Assembly (NCBI GenBank): GCA_964400735.1 | Contig: CAYNVQ010000002.1 | Span: 248,001-312,000, forward strand | DNA from: CAYNVQ01 sp964400735 | GTDB taxonomy: Bacteria > Acidobacteriota > Aminicenantia > Aminicenantales > Aminicenantaceae | Reading direction: 5' to 3' | DNA: 64,000 bases | Shown here: one piece after another, positions 18,591 through 27,128 of the stretch | How the letters are laid out: each line of letters begins with the position of its first letter | How positions within the stretch are numbered: position 1 is the first letter of the stretch | Notes under the pieces: generated by a model | Told to the model about the DNA's origin: nothing | The model's input: the letters and a program-made list of their open reading frames with translations, nothing else | The model's database searches: none | Made by a program: the position numbers and the translations under genes

Positions 18591-21500
18591 TCATTTGCGG
18601 AGGATGACGGAGAAATCCTCGAAAAGCCCGTAGTCTACGAGAGAATATTCCGATCCGGGGGGATAACCGCCTTCCGCTCCTCTCTGGAAATGGGAGGGCC
18701 ACGCCGTACCGAGCGTCGGGTTATTGTGGTGGGGTCCCAAGGTGTTTTTGAGGGTTCCGTAGACCACGACGCCAATGCGGTTCGACCCTTGAGCCAGCTT
18801 ATCGGTGATGTCCAGTTCCAGGGGGTAAAAGGCCACATAGCCCGCGCTTTTTCCGTTGACCAGAATCTCTGCCACGGAACCGGAAAATCGCCCGAGCCGG
18901 ACATAAAATCGTCCCCCATTTTCCCCTGAAGGTGGGATGAGGAATTCTTTTTCATAGCTGATTCCATCTGCGTAAAAGGGCATTCCCTGCGCCTTCCAGC
19001 TTCCAAGAGTTTTATTTTCGGACGGCACCAGACGGAAGGCTTTTTCCCGGCTTTCCAGATCGAAATTCCCGAGAACATACACTGCTTCCAGCTCGGTGTG
19101 GATGGTGAAGGGCTTGGCTTCCAGGGAGATCTGGTTTTTGCCTGCCTTGGCCACCGAGCCGATATCGAAGACACCGAAGGCCTTATCCAGCCACCAGACA
19201 CCTTCGGCGGGGTGGATCTCTATCCCGTTGCAGGACACTCTGTAGAGCTCCGGCCGTTCCACCACACATTTGAGGGTTTGCCGATCCACACCGTCGGCGG
19301 CCTCGAACCAGTATTCGGCTTTGAATCCCGAGTCACCGGCAAACTTGTTTTTGTCTATGATATTGGTCTTGAACTGGACCGCGCTATCCCAGGGATTCCG
19401 CTCCAGGCCGTGGTGTTGAAAGATTCTCCGCTGGGCGTCATAAAAATAGAGGTCTTTCTCTGTTTTTTCTCCTAGGGATAAATCGCAGTAATCCAGGGTG
19501 AAGACATTGGGAGCCAGGGGCCGAATCGAAAGGCCTCCTTCAGCCCTAACCGGAGTCTCGGTTCTCGGGGGGAAATCGACTTGTTCAGCTTTTTGCGTAC
19601 AAAGGCCCAAAAGAAGGCTTCCCCCTGGTGGGACTTCGAAGTCGACCGAAAGTTTTCCGTCTTCATACCGAGAGGGATAAGGCTTAACTTCTCCCGAAAA
19701 GGGATCCCATATCTCGCAAGATCGAAATTTGGAGCGAACATATCTTCCGGAATTAAACTTCCCGGAAGCTCCTTCATCGGTGCTGGTGTTGACCAGGAAA
19801 ACGAGCTCCGCATCCTCGAGGATACGGTGGTGATGGAACAACAATCCCCCTGTTCGTTCGGGCTCTGCAAAATCCAAAGCAGGGGGGCAGAGGTTATCGA
19901 GCATTTCCCAGCCTTTGTCATCTGAGGCCGATACCCAGCCGTCCTCGTAGGCCGCCGCCAGTTCGGCCGCATCTCCGGACTCCCTGCCGTCCACGAATTT
20001 GGGCGTGCCCGCCCAGGATAGCACCTTCCCTCCCTCCCTGAGGAATTCACCGAGAAGGGAGACAGTTTCCTGGTCTAAATTTTCCAATCCGGGGGGAATC
20101 GCTACGAGAGAATAGGCCCGCTCGCCCACGACCATCGTCTTTCCGGAGACTTTTCCATGCTCCTTGAGGATGAACTCGCTCCCCAGATCGTATTCGACCT
20201 GCTGGGACTCAAGCTGATTTACAAAGTCCTGGAATTCCTTGCCTATGGATTCCAGCCGGTTGCCCTCCTGTAGGGGCGAATAATACATCCAGGCCGTCGT
20301 GGTGGGTTCCAAGACCAGAAGGGAATTTTTTTGCTCCCCCATCGATAGGGCCACCGACAGCCGCCCGAAATAGTCGCCGAGCATCTCATAGGCGGGCCAC
20401 CAGGGCTCGTGGTAGGAAAAGGAGAGAGGGTGATCGCGCTTGCGGGCTCCTTTGATGGTCATATAGGAGAGGTGTTGGTTCAGAAAATTAACCCCCAGCA
20501 CAAACTCCCAGTCGCCGATCCTTTTCTGGTCGAAAAAGGTCATATCCCAGCCCCCGGCCCCATAGGTTTCGGACAGCGTTCGCTTCCACCCCATCTGATT
20601 GGCCACACTGCAGATCTCCTTCACCGAGCGGGCGTTCCCGAACTGAGCCCCATGACTTGTGTCCCAAACATTCATAAGGATGTCGATCCCGGGCATGTGG
20701 GCGTAGGAGGCCATAGCCATGTTGTCCTGTACCAGCCGTGGACGGGGCCAGTCGTGCTCCCAGTAGTGACCGGTGAAATTAAGTTTGTTGGCCCCGCAGT
20801 ATTCGGCGTACGGCCTGGCCCATCCTTCGATAAACAGGTGGTTGAGCACGGCGTAGTAGTCATGGCGGACTTTGTGCCACTCACCCGTCTCCTCCATAAG
20901 CGATGGCAGGTAGAGCTTCAGATCATAGCCCCACATCTTTTGGAACGTATCGAAGAGAGCGGGCGTGTAACTCAATGCCGAACCCACAGCAGGGCCGATG
21001 TGGGCTTCGTCTTGGAACACACCAGGGACGGTCTTTCCGAATTCCTCACCGAATGCGTTTTTATAAGCATCCAGGGTCACCGAATTGAATTTTTCCGTCA
21101 CTTCCCTCCGCATGAGGTCCACATAGGCGTATCCTCCGTACCAGGGGGAGGGAGCCTGTTCCGCAAGGTAAAAAAGGTAAAATTGGCCTTTTGAGGGGGC
21201 CGTGTTGCTGGCCGAGTCTGTGATATCCACGAATGCCTCGGGTGCTCTCTGGAGAATAAGGATGGGTTCACGCTCAAAGCTTTCCGGGAGTCTGTCTGTT
21301 TTTTCCATAACCAAGGATTTCCGCACGGAATCCGGCATTTGATCCGGGACATGCCCGCCGGCAAACCCGGAGGGGTAAGAATTCTCGTCATAGATCCAGG
21401 CCTTCATCCCCAGTTCCTTTGCTGTCAGGACGGCATGGCGGCAGAGGGAGATCCATTCTTCGGAGAGATAAGGGGTGATCAGGCCCGGGCGGGGATGGAT

Positions 21501-21731
21501 GAAAACGCCGCCGATACCATTGTTCTTGAATTGCCTGAGCTGCTCGTCTATCTGGGCTGTCGTGACGCGGTCGTTCCATACCCAGAGGGGTGCGCTCCGG
21601 TACTCTGCCGGTGGATTTTGAAACGCTGCCAGGACGCTCAGGTAAGTATCCTGGGAGTCTTGTGTTTTGCAAGCTGAGGTGATGGACAGGAAAATGAAAA
21701 TGAATATAAGGGAGGCACCTATGTTTTTCAT
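18591..21731 (-). CDS. GH106-like alpha-L-rhamnosidase lipoprotein
   Basis: 1046 residues. A signal with lipobox (ITSAC) is followed by a large glycosidase of the PF17132 (GH106-like) type: PLWVWNDRVTTAQIDEQL, NNGIGGVFIHPRPGL and KAWIYDENSYPSGFAGG are characteristic, with acidic VFQDEAHIGPA as a possible catalytic segment. The C-terminal 300 residues are beta-rich (galactose-binding-like; YVRLGRFSGSVAEILVNGK). Characterised GH106 enzymes remove terminal rhamnose from pectins and flavonoid glycosides; many PF17132 members are untested. GGAGGAG precedes the ATG. Convergent with 17354-18490. Confidence 0.85.
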   Translation of the reverse strand: MKNIGASLIFIFIFLSITSACKTQDSQDTYLSVLAAFQNPPAEYRSAPLWVWNDRVTTAQIDEQLRQFKNNGIGGVFIHPRPGLITPYLSEEWISLCRHAVLTAKELGMKAWIYDENSYPSGFAGGHVPDQMPDSVRKSLVMEKTDRLPESFEREPILILQRAPEAFVDITDSASNTAPSKGQFYLFYLAEQAPSPWYGGYAYVDLMRREVTEKFNSVTLDAYKNAFGEEFGKTVPGVFQDEAHIGPAVGSALSYTPALFDTFQKMWGYDLKLYLPSLMEETGEWHKVRHDYYAVLNHLFIEGWARPYAEYCGANKLNFTGHYWEHDWPRPRLVQDNMAMASYAHMPGIDILMNVWDTSHGAQFGNARSVKEICSVANQMGWKRTLSETYGAGGWDMTFFDQKRIGDWEFVLGVNFLNQHLSYMTIKGARKRDHPLSFSYHEPWWPAYEMLGDYFGRLSVALSMGEQKNSLLVLEPTTTAWMYYSPLQEGNRLESIGKEFQDFVNQLESQQVEYDLGSEFILKEHGKVSGKTMVVGERAYSLVAIPPGLENLDQETVSLLGEFLREGGKVLSWAGTPKFVDGRESGDAAELAAAYEDGWVSASDDKGWEMLDNLCPPALDFAEPERTGGLLFHHHRILEDAELVFLVNTSTDEGASGKFNSGRYVRSKFRSCEIWDPFSGEVKPYPSRYEDGKLSVDFEVPPGGSLLLGLCTQKAEQVDFPPRTETPVRAEGGLSIRPLAPNVFTLDYCDLSLGEKTEKDLYFYDAQRRIFQHHGLERNPWDSAVQFKTNIIDKNKFAGDSGFKAEYWFEAADGVDRQTLKCVVERPELYRVSCNGIEIHPAEGVWWLDKAFGVFDIGSVAKAGKNQISLEAKPFTIHTELEAVYVLGNFDLESREKAFRLVPSENKTLGSWKAQGMPFYADGISYEKEFLIPPSGENGGRFYVRLGRFSGSVAEILVNGKSAGYVAFYPLELDITDKLAQGSNRIGVVVYGTLKNTLGPHHNNPTLGTAWPSHFQRGAEGGYPPGSEYSLVDYGLFEDFSVILRK

Positions 21732-21973
21732 CGCTTTCTCCTCCTCACATTTTATTTAAGGGAAAATCGAATAGGAAGCCACTTATGCTGAATTTCTCGG
21801 GTTGAAAAAATTTCCTTTTATTCCTTATAGACACTTTTCGAAGTTGATCCCACATCCCATAACCATAAGCCATAAAGACATTCATTATCATAAATGTCGA
21901 GCGGGTTTACAAGCTGTTTTGCGGTAATGGGATTCTATTCACTGCTGTTATTAGAAAAAGCTGCGGCCGCTGC

Positions 21974-24040
21974 CTAGTCTATCCGGCGCGAAGAGACGCG
22001 CGTTTTCTGCTGCCTTTGGGGGAGATTGCCTGCTGGTTTCGGATGGATAACGGCAACGAATCCTCCCCCGGGGGCCAGGGCCACGTCGAGGGCCGATCCG
22101 GCCTCAACAGCTTGGCGTTCGAGACGTATGGCGTTCGGTTTGTCAGAGCTCAGGGAACCATCGACGAATATCTCGGCCTCGTATTCCCCGGAATCCAGCA
22201 TGTCCAGAGGAACGACGAGTTCACGAGCAGTGTCATTCGTCATTCCTCCGAGATACCAGGTCGTGTCCTTGCGGCGGGCCACGACGACGAACTTTCCCGC
22301 TTTGCCCGCCAGGAACCGCGTTTCGTCCCAGGTCGTGGGTACCTTTGTCAGGAATTTGAAACCTGTCTGGCCTTCGTAGGAGGAAGGGGTGTCACAGACC
22401 ATGGGCATGGGGTTTTCGTACACGACGTACATCGCCAGATGATGGCACCGTGTGCCGAGGACGTTGGGCATGACGCTGCGGGGCTGAAAGCGGTCCGGAG
22501 AGACGGCGCGAAAACCCCCGAGGTGGTAATCTGCAGGACCGGCCAAGGCCCGGGTGTAGGCGACATCGACATTGTGCTGGGGTGTACACATGGCGCTCCA
22601 TTTCAAGTATTCCAGGTTCAACACGCCTTCCCTGTTGAAGAGATTGGGGAAGGTGCGCTGCTCGCCGCTCGGCATGTAGGAGCCGTGGAACTGGATATGG
22701 AGCTTGTGCCGGGCCGCAGACTCCAGAACGCGCTCGCAGAACCGGACCATCTCCTGGTCGTTCCGGTCGAGAAAATCCACCATCAACCCGGCGATCCCCC
22801 ATTCTTCGTAGCGGGTGAAGGCTTCCTCCAGCCGCTCGTTCAGGGCCCGCCAGTGAACCCAGAGGCGGATCCCGATGCTACGCTGTTTGGCGTAGACGAG
22901 AATCTTGGGAAACTCCAGTTCCGGGCGGGGTGTCAGGATATCGGTGTCCGGGCCCGGGGCGAAATCGGCTGAGGACTGCCGGTACCAGGGTCTGTCGTCA
23001 GCCACTACGGCGTGGTAGGCGATACCGTAGCGGGCGCAGAAGTCGATGTAGTGCTTGTGGGTTTCGTAGTTCATGCCGCAGGTGAAGGGCAGCCCTTCTT
23101 CGGCCGTTCCATTCCACCAGTGCCAAGTTGTTTTGCCCGGCCGGAGCCAGGAAAAATCCCCTTGAGGGGGATCGTTCAGACAGACCAAAAGGTTGCTTTC
23201 CAGGTGCTGGCCGGCCTCATCCGCCAGCAGAACGACCCGCCAGGGACTCCATTTGGGTGTCCGGCCGACTACCCGGGCTTCGGGCTGGGAAGAGAGAGGC
23301 GAGAGGACAGTCCTTAAGGCGGACGCAGCCTCTCCTGGAATCCGTTCGAGATACATCCCGGCGAAATCGCGCAAGCGCGCCTCAGTCAGGACAGCGGAGG
23401 GCCCCTCTGGCCAAACAGCCAGAAAGGGCGTGTCGATCAGGGTTTCTTCTGGCAGGCCGGAATACAGTCTGTGCTCGTACAGAGCCTCATGAGACGTGGT
23501 GAAGCCCGGCAGGGGCATGTACAGCACAGACGGATCGCCTTCCAGCCTGACTTCCGTCGACTCTTCCTGCAGGACGAACTCAGAGAGCGCCTCTTGCTCG
23601 GGAAATCCATACCGGAAGGCCACTCCATCGTCATAGGCCCTCATCTCGAGGTTCCAGAGGATTCCGGCAGGACTTTCAAGGCATAGGCGCGCTTCAGAAC
23701 AGACATTCCGGACGGAGCGGCTCTTGCCCCACAGCGGAGAAAATGTTTCGTCCAGACGGCCCTCTTTCATCTCCCGGAGCCGCACGCCTTTGGCCAACTG
23801 GCCTTTTCCGGCCAGAACGATGCTCAAAGTTGAAGGTCTAACGACTGTTTTGCCGCCGCGCTTGACCGAATAAACCAAGGAACTTTGGTCTTTGGTGCTG
23901 AAATGTTCCACGGTGATCACGTTTTTTCCGTCGGGGGAGCGTACATTTATCGCTTGCTCTTGGCCACCTTTCCTGCTTGAACAGCCTGTCAGAACGGCCA
24001 GTACAAGGATAACACACAGTCTCCTGAATGAAGTTGTCAT
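21974..24040 (-). CDS. glycoside hydrolase family 97 lipoprotein
   Basis: 688 residues from the ATG at 24040 (AAAGGAG 6 nt upstream; the frame extends further but without signal). Lipobox LTGC. The N-terminal beta-sandwich starts with INVRSPDGKNVITVE. The barrel has WWNGTAEEGLPF, HAVVADDRPWY, GIAGLMVDFLDRNDQEMV and LHIQFHGSYMPSGEQRTFPN, all GH97-like. An Asp (D422) in the MVDF block fits the nucleophile of the retaining, alpha-galactosidase-type branch rather than the inverting alpha-glucosidase branch; this is my inference from the motif. Alone on its transcript or grouped with the GH106-like gene upstream of it in map order. Confidence 0.87.
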   Translation of the reverse strand: MTTSFRRLCVILVLAVLTGCSSRKGGQEQAINVRSPDGKNVITVEHFSTKDQSSLVYSVKRGGKTVVRPSTLSIVLAGKGQLAKGVRLREMKEGRLDETFSPLWGKSRSVRNVCSEARLCLESPAGILWNLEMRAYDDGVAFRYGFPEQEALSEFVLQEESTEVRLEGDPSVLYMPLPGFTTSHEALYEHRLYSGLPEETLIDTPFLAVWPEGPSAVLTEARLRDFAGMYLERIPGEAASALRTVLSPLSSQPEARVVGRTPKWSPWRVVLLADEAGQHLESNLLVCLNDPPQGDFSWLRPGKTTWHWWNGTAEEGLPFTCGMNYETHKHYIDFCARYGIAYHAVVADDRPWYRQSSADFAPGPDTDILTPRPELEFPKILVYAKQRSIGIRLWVHWRALNERLEEAFTRYEEWGIAGLMVDFLDRNDQEMVRFCERVLESAARHKLHIQFHGSYMPSGEQRTFPNLFNREGVLNLEYLKWSAMCTPQHNVDVAYTRALAGPADYHLGGFRAVSPDRFQPRSVMPNVLGTRCHHLAMYVVYENPMPMVCDTPSSYEGQTGFKFLTKVPTTWDETRFLAGKAGKFVVVARRKDTTWYLGGMTNDTARELVVPLDMLDSGEYEAEIFVDGSLSSDKPNAIRLERQAVEAGSALDVALAPGGGFVAVIHPKPAGNLPQRQQKTRVSSRRID

Positions 24041-24207
24041 GACGACTCCTTTCCTCTGTCGTATCAACCGATTCAGACCAAAGGAATAATTATACGCTGA
24101 AGAAGAAGATGAGCGGAACGGTTCCAATAAAATTGTCTGAAAAAACCAATCCATACCCCATCTGACCAAGATGGACTAGTCTGTTTCCAGGCCGTTTCCC
24201 TGCCGTA

Positions 24208-25404
24208 TCATGTTATCTTCTGGGTGATTTTACCCGTTTTTTTATTTTTCAGGATGGTTTTGGTTTGGCCGTCCGGCATGCGTTCCGTCTTGATCAGATA
24301 ATGGTCCTCGTCATAGGGTTTGAGGCCCGTTATCTCTTCCACTTCCTTTTTGCCCCGCCATTCGAAAAGCTCGACCGGCTCCCATTTCTTGGACCGGGCG
24401 GACCGGTAACAGGCATCCATGATGGCATTGACCACATAACCGTCATAGAAGGTTTCTATGGGTTGGGTGTTCTTTTCCATGGAGTCGAACATGTCGGTGA
24501 ACATGTCCACATAGCCGAGCTCCACCAATTCGTCCCCCACAGGGAAGATCCATCCTGATTCGGTCTCCGCCTTTTCGGCCACATACCCTCCCAAGCCGGC
24601 GGCGGTGAACATCTCGAATCCGGTGCGCAGGAAATGATTCAGCCAGATGGTGCCTTCCGTGCCCGATACCTCATCCCGCAGGTCCATGCCTCCCCGAAAG
24701 GTCCAGCTGACTTCGAACTGCCCCAAAGCCTTGTTGGCGAAGCGGACCAGACCGATGGCCGAATCCTCGGCTTCGATGGGATGCACCAGGGTGTCCGATG
24801 TGCATATCGCTTCCACGGGCCGGATGTCTTTTCCGATAAAATTCCGGATGATCTCGATGCAGTGGCATCCCAGATCCACGATGGCCCCTCCCCCTGCCCT
24901 TTCCCTGTCCCAGAACCAAGCGCTGTGCGGTCCTGGATGCGTCTCGCGGGAACGCGCCCACAGGATGGTGCCCAGGGAGCCGTTTTTTATGGATTGCAAA
25001 GCTTTCAGAGTTTTCGGCGTGTAACAGAGGTCTTCCAGGTAACCGGCGAATACGCCGGCCTTTTCCACGGCATCCAGCATGATTTTGGCTTCATCGGCGC
25101 TGCGGCCCAAAGGTTTTGTGCAGAGAACGACCTTTCCCGCTCCGGCGGCCAGATGGACCGCCTCCTTGTGCAGGTCGTTGGGAATGCCGATGATCACGAC
25201 ATCTGTATCCGGATCGGTCACGGCTTTTTCCATATCGATAGTATGGTTCGGTATGGTCCATTTTTCGGCGAATGCACGGGCTTTCTCTTCGGTCTGTGAG
25301 TACACCGTTTGCACCCTGTCCCATTTGCGCTGACTGTGAAGCGTCATGGTGTAGAACTGCCCGATCAGTCCCGTACCCAGAAGCGTGATTTTATGTGCTT
25401 TCAT
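24208..25404 (-). CDS. Gfo/Idh/MocA family oxidoreductase, cytoplasmic
   Basis: 398 residues without a signal peptide. The Rossmann start LLGTGLIGQFYT binds NAD(P). VVLCTKPLGRSADEA contains the family's conserved Lys-Pro. The second-domain motif DLGCHCIEIIRNFIG carries the conserved catalytic-region His. Substrates of the family are sugars or inositols, oxidised or reduced at a ring hydroxyl; the exact substrate cannot be read. AAGGAGG lies before the ATG. It lies 120 bp downstream of the UroD-like gene, likely in the same leftward transcription unit. Confidence 0.9.
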   Translation of the reverse strand: MKAHKITLLGTGLIGQFYTMTLHSQRKWDRVQTVYSQTEEKARAFAEKWTIPNHTIDMEKAVTDPDTDVVIIGIPNDLHKEAVHLAAGAGKVVLCTKPLGRSADEAKIMLDAVEKAGVFAGYLEDLCYTPKTLKALQSIKNGSLGTILWARSRETHPGPHSAWFWDRERAGGGAIVDLGCHCIEIIRNFIGKDIRPVEAICTSDTLVHPIEAEDSAIGLVRFANKALGQFEVSWTFRGGMDLRDEVSGTEGTIWLNHFLRTGFEMFTAAGLGGYVAEKAETESGWIFPVGDELVELGYVDMFTDMFDSMEKNTQPIETFYDGYVVNAIMDACYRSARSKKWEPVELFEWRGKKEVEEITGLKPYDEDHYLIKTERMPDGQTKTILKNKKTGKITQKIT

Positions 25405-25524
25405 TTGAGTCCCTCCTTATGTATCTGGCAAATATATCCGGCCCTGATATTTCTGGATGAGCTTATCACACACGAAAAGACAAGTCCAGTTGCCGGGATT
25501 CGATTCGCGGCTTAGGTGAGAGCC

Positions 25525-26781
25525 TCAGTTACCGTTGAACTCTTTCAGGGCTTCGAGCATGGCCACCACATTTTCGACCGGCACATTCCCCAGGACGTTG
25601 TGGACCGCGTTAAAGACAAACCCGCCGTCGCGGCTGAAAATTTCACAGAGCTTCAAGACCTGCTTTCGCACATCATGGGGCGTGCCGAACATCAGCGTGT
25701 GCTGGGTATCGACTCCGCCTCCCCAAAATACGATGTCTTTTCCGTAATCATTTTTCAGGTGTTCCGGATCCATCCCTGACGCCGAAACCTGAACAGGGTT
25801 GAGGATGTCGAAGCCGCTCTCTATAAAAGAAGAGATCAGAGGTTCCACGGCCCCACAGGAATGCTTGAGCGTTTTCCATCCGGTGTGGGTGTGTATCCAG
25901 TCGTTCACACGCCTGTAATAAGGCATGTAGAGGCTCCGGAAGACGTCGACGGAGCAAAATGTGGAGGTCTGGGTGCCGAAGTCTGTTCCGCACAGGAAGA
26001 TGACAGTCATCCTCTGGCCCACCTTGGCGTTCATGGCCTCCAGATTTTTTAGTGCAATTTGGGTTTGTTTCTCGAAGATCTCGTGGATGTAATCCTGGCG
26101 AGTCAACGTCGATATGTACCATTCCTGGATATCGCGGATTCCTTTGGGGTGTTTCAAAAAAGGGGCGGGTACGAGGGCAATGTCGCCCAGGGCCGTTCCA
26201 CCGAAATTGACCAGGACAGCCCGACCTGTTTTTTGAGCGCGGGCCGTTTCGATATCGAAATAAGAGATGGCCTTTTCCTTGAGAGGACCGAATTCCTCCA
26301 GGTTGTCATCGGGATCAAGGGTGTGTTCATCGATGGGGTCTTGGCGGATGATGCTGTCGAAAAAGTAACCGCCGACAGGCATCCGGGCACTGGGAAGAGC
26401 GTTCACATCTCCTTCAGGATACACAAGATAGCTGCCGTCGGCGTCCACGGTGGTCATAAAATGACCTGAAACGAGGACCGTGAATCCGTCGTGGAACTGC
26501 CAGGGCTTCCAGTTTTTGTTGGGATACCCGAACATCGTCTCATAGGCGGAGACGCCCTCGACGTCCACGCCAAGCGCTTCCTGTAGGTCGGCCTCGACCA
26601 AACCCAGCATCTGGTAGGGCTCGTAGGCTTTGACTATCCTTTTTTCGAGGCCAAAGTGATCCCGCAGGGCGGATACGATTCTGACATGCATACCCGTCAC
26701 AGGAGTGGCGCCGAAATCCACCGGGACCTTATCCGGCTGATGATGATTCAACGAGGCGAGCACTCTTTCGTAAGAGGTCAT
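25525..26781 (-). CDS. uroporphyrinogen-decarboxylase-like (MtaA/CmuA-type) protein
   Basis: 418 residues from ATG 26781, with GGAAAGG upstream. The protein belongs to the UroD superfamily as found in corrinoid-linked methyltransferases and many uncharacterised proteins: MTSYERVLASLNHHQPDKVPV at the start, KHSCGAVEPLISSFIESG and VFNAVHNVLGNVPVENV near the end. The His and Cys of HSCG and the His of NAVHN could bind zinc as in MtaA-type enzymes. No haem gene is nearby, so haem synthesis is unlikely. It sits with Gfo/Idh and GH172, a context common in polysaccharide loci and unexplained. Confidence 0.82.
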   Translation of the reverse strand: MTSYERVLASLNHHQPDKVPVDFGATPVTGMHVRIVSALRDHFGLEKRIVKAYEPYQMLGLVEADLQEALGVDVEGVSAYETMFGYPNKNWKPWQFHDGFTVLVSGHFMTTVDADGSYLVYPEGDVNALPSARMPVGGYFFDSIIRQDPIDEHTLDPDDNLEEFGPLKEKAISYFDIETARAQKTGRAVLVNFGGTALGDIALVPAPFLKHPKGIRDIQEWYISTLTRQDYIHEIFEKQTQIALKNLEAMNAKVGQRMTVIFLCGTDFGTQTSTFCSVDVFRSLYMPYYRRVNDWIHTHTGWKTLKHSCGAVEPLISSFIESGFDILNPVQVSASGMDPEHLKNDYGKDIVFWGGGVDTQHTLMFGTPHDVRKQVLKLCEIFSRDGGFVFNAVHNVLGNVPVENVVAMLEALKEFNGN

Positions 26782-26910
26782 AAAAAGCCTTTCCTTTCGT
26801 TCCTGAGGGCAAGCGGCTTGATCATTCCGTGAAGGCCTCACTGCTTCTTGCGGAAAAGACTGCACTTTTGTTCCAAGCACGGAGATCTGAAGAACAGATG
26901 GATCCGGATG

Positions 26911-27128
26911 TCAGCAGTCCTCGGTACACCGAGCCAGGAAATATATCATAGGATCTTTATCCTTGGCAATCTTGAGGGCGGCCAGGCAAATCCTGTTGAC
27001 AAGATTCTCCATCCGGGAAGCGATGAGTGGACTCAGGTCCCCGTTATAAAAGAAGGAGCGGAGATGGTTATCAAAGTCCCGCTCGTCCGGGGCTGTGCTA
27101 TGGTTTGCCTCGAACTCTAGGAAGAGCT
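26911..27128 (-). pseudogene. possible C-terminal relic of a protein gene
   Basis: Between the UroD-like start and the GH172 stop, an uninterrupted minus-strand frame reads FEANHSTAPDERDFDNHL and, further on, MENLVNRICLAALKIAKDK to a stop at 26911-26913, with codon use like the neighbouring genes. It lacks a start with a ribosome site apart from an internal ATG giving 33 residues. It may be the tail of a lost gene or a very small protein. No family recognised. Confidence 0.25.
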
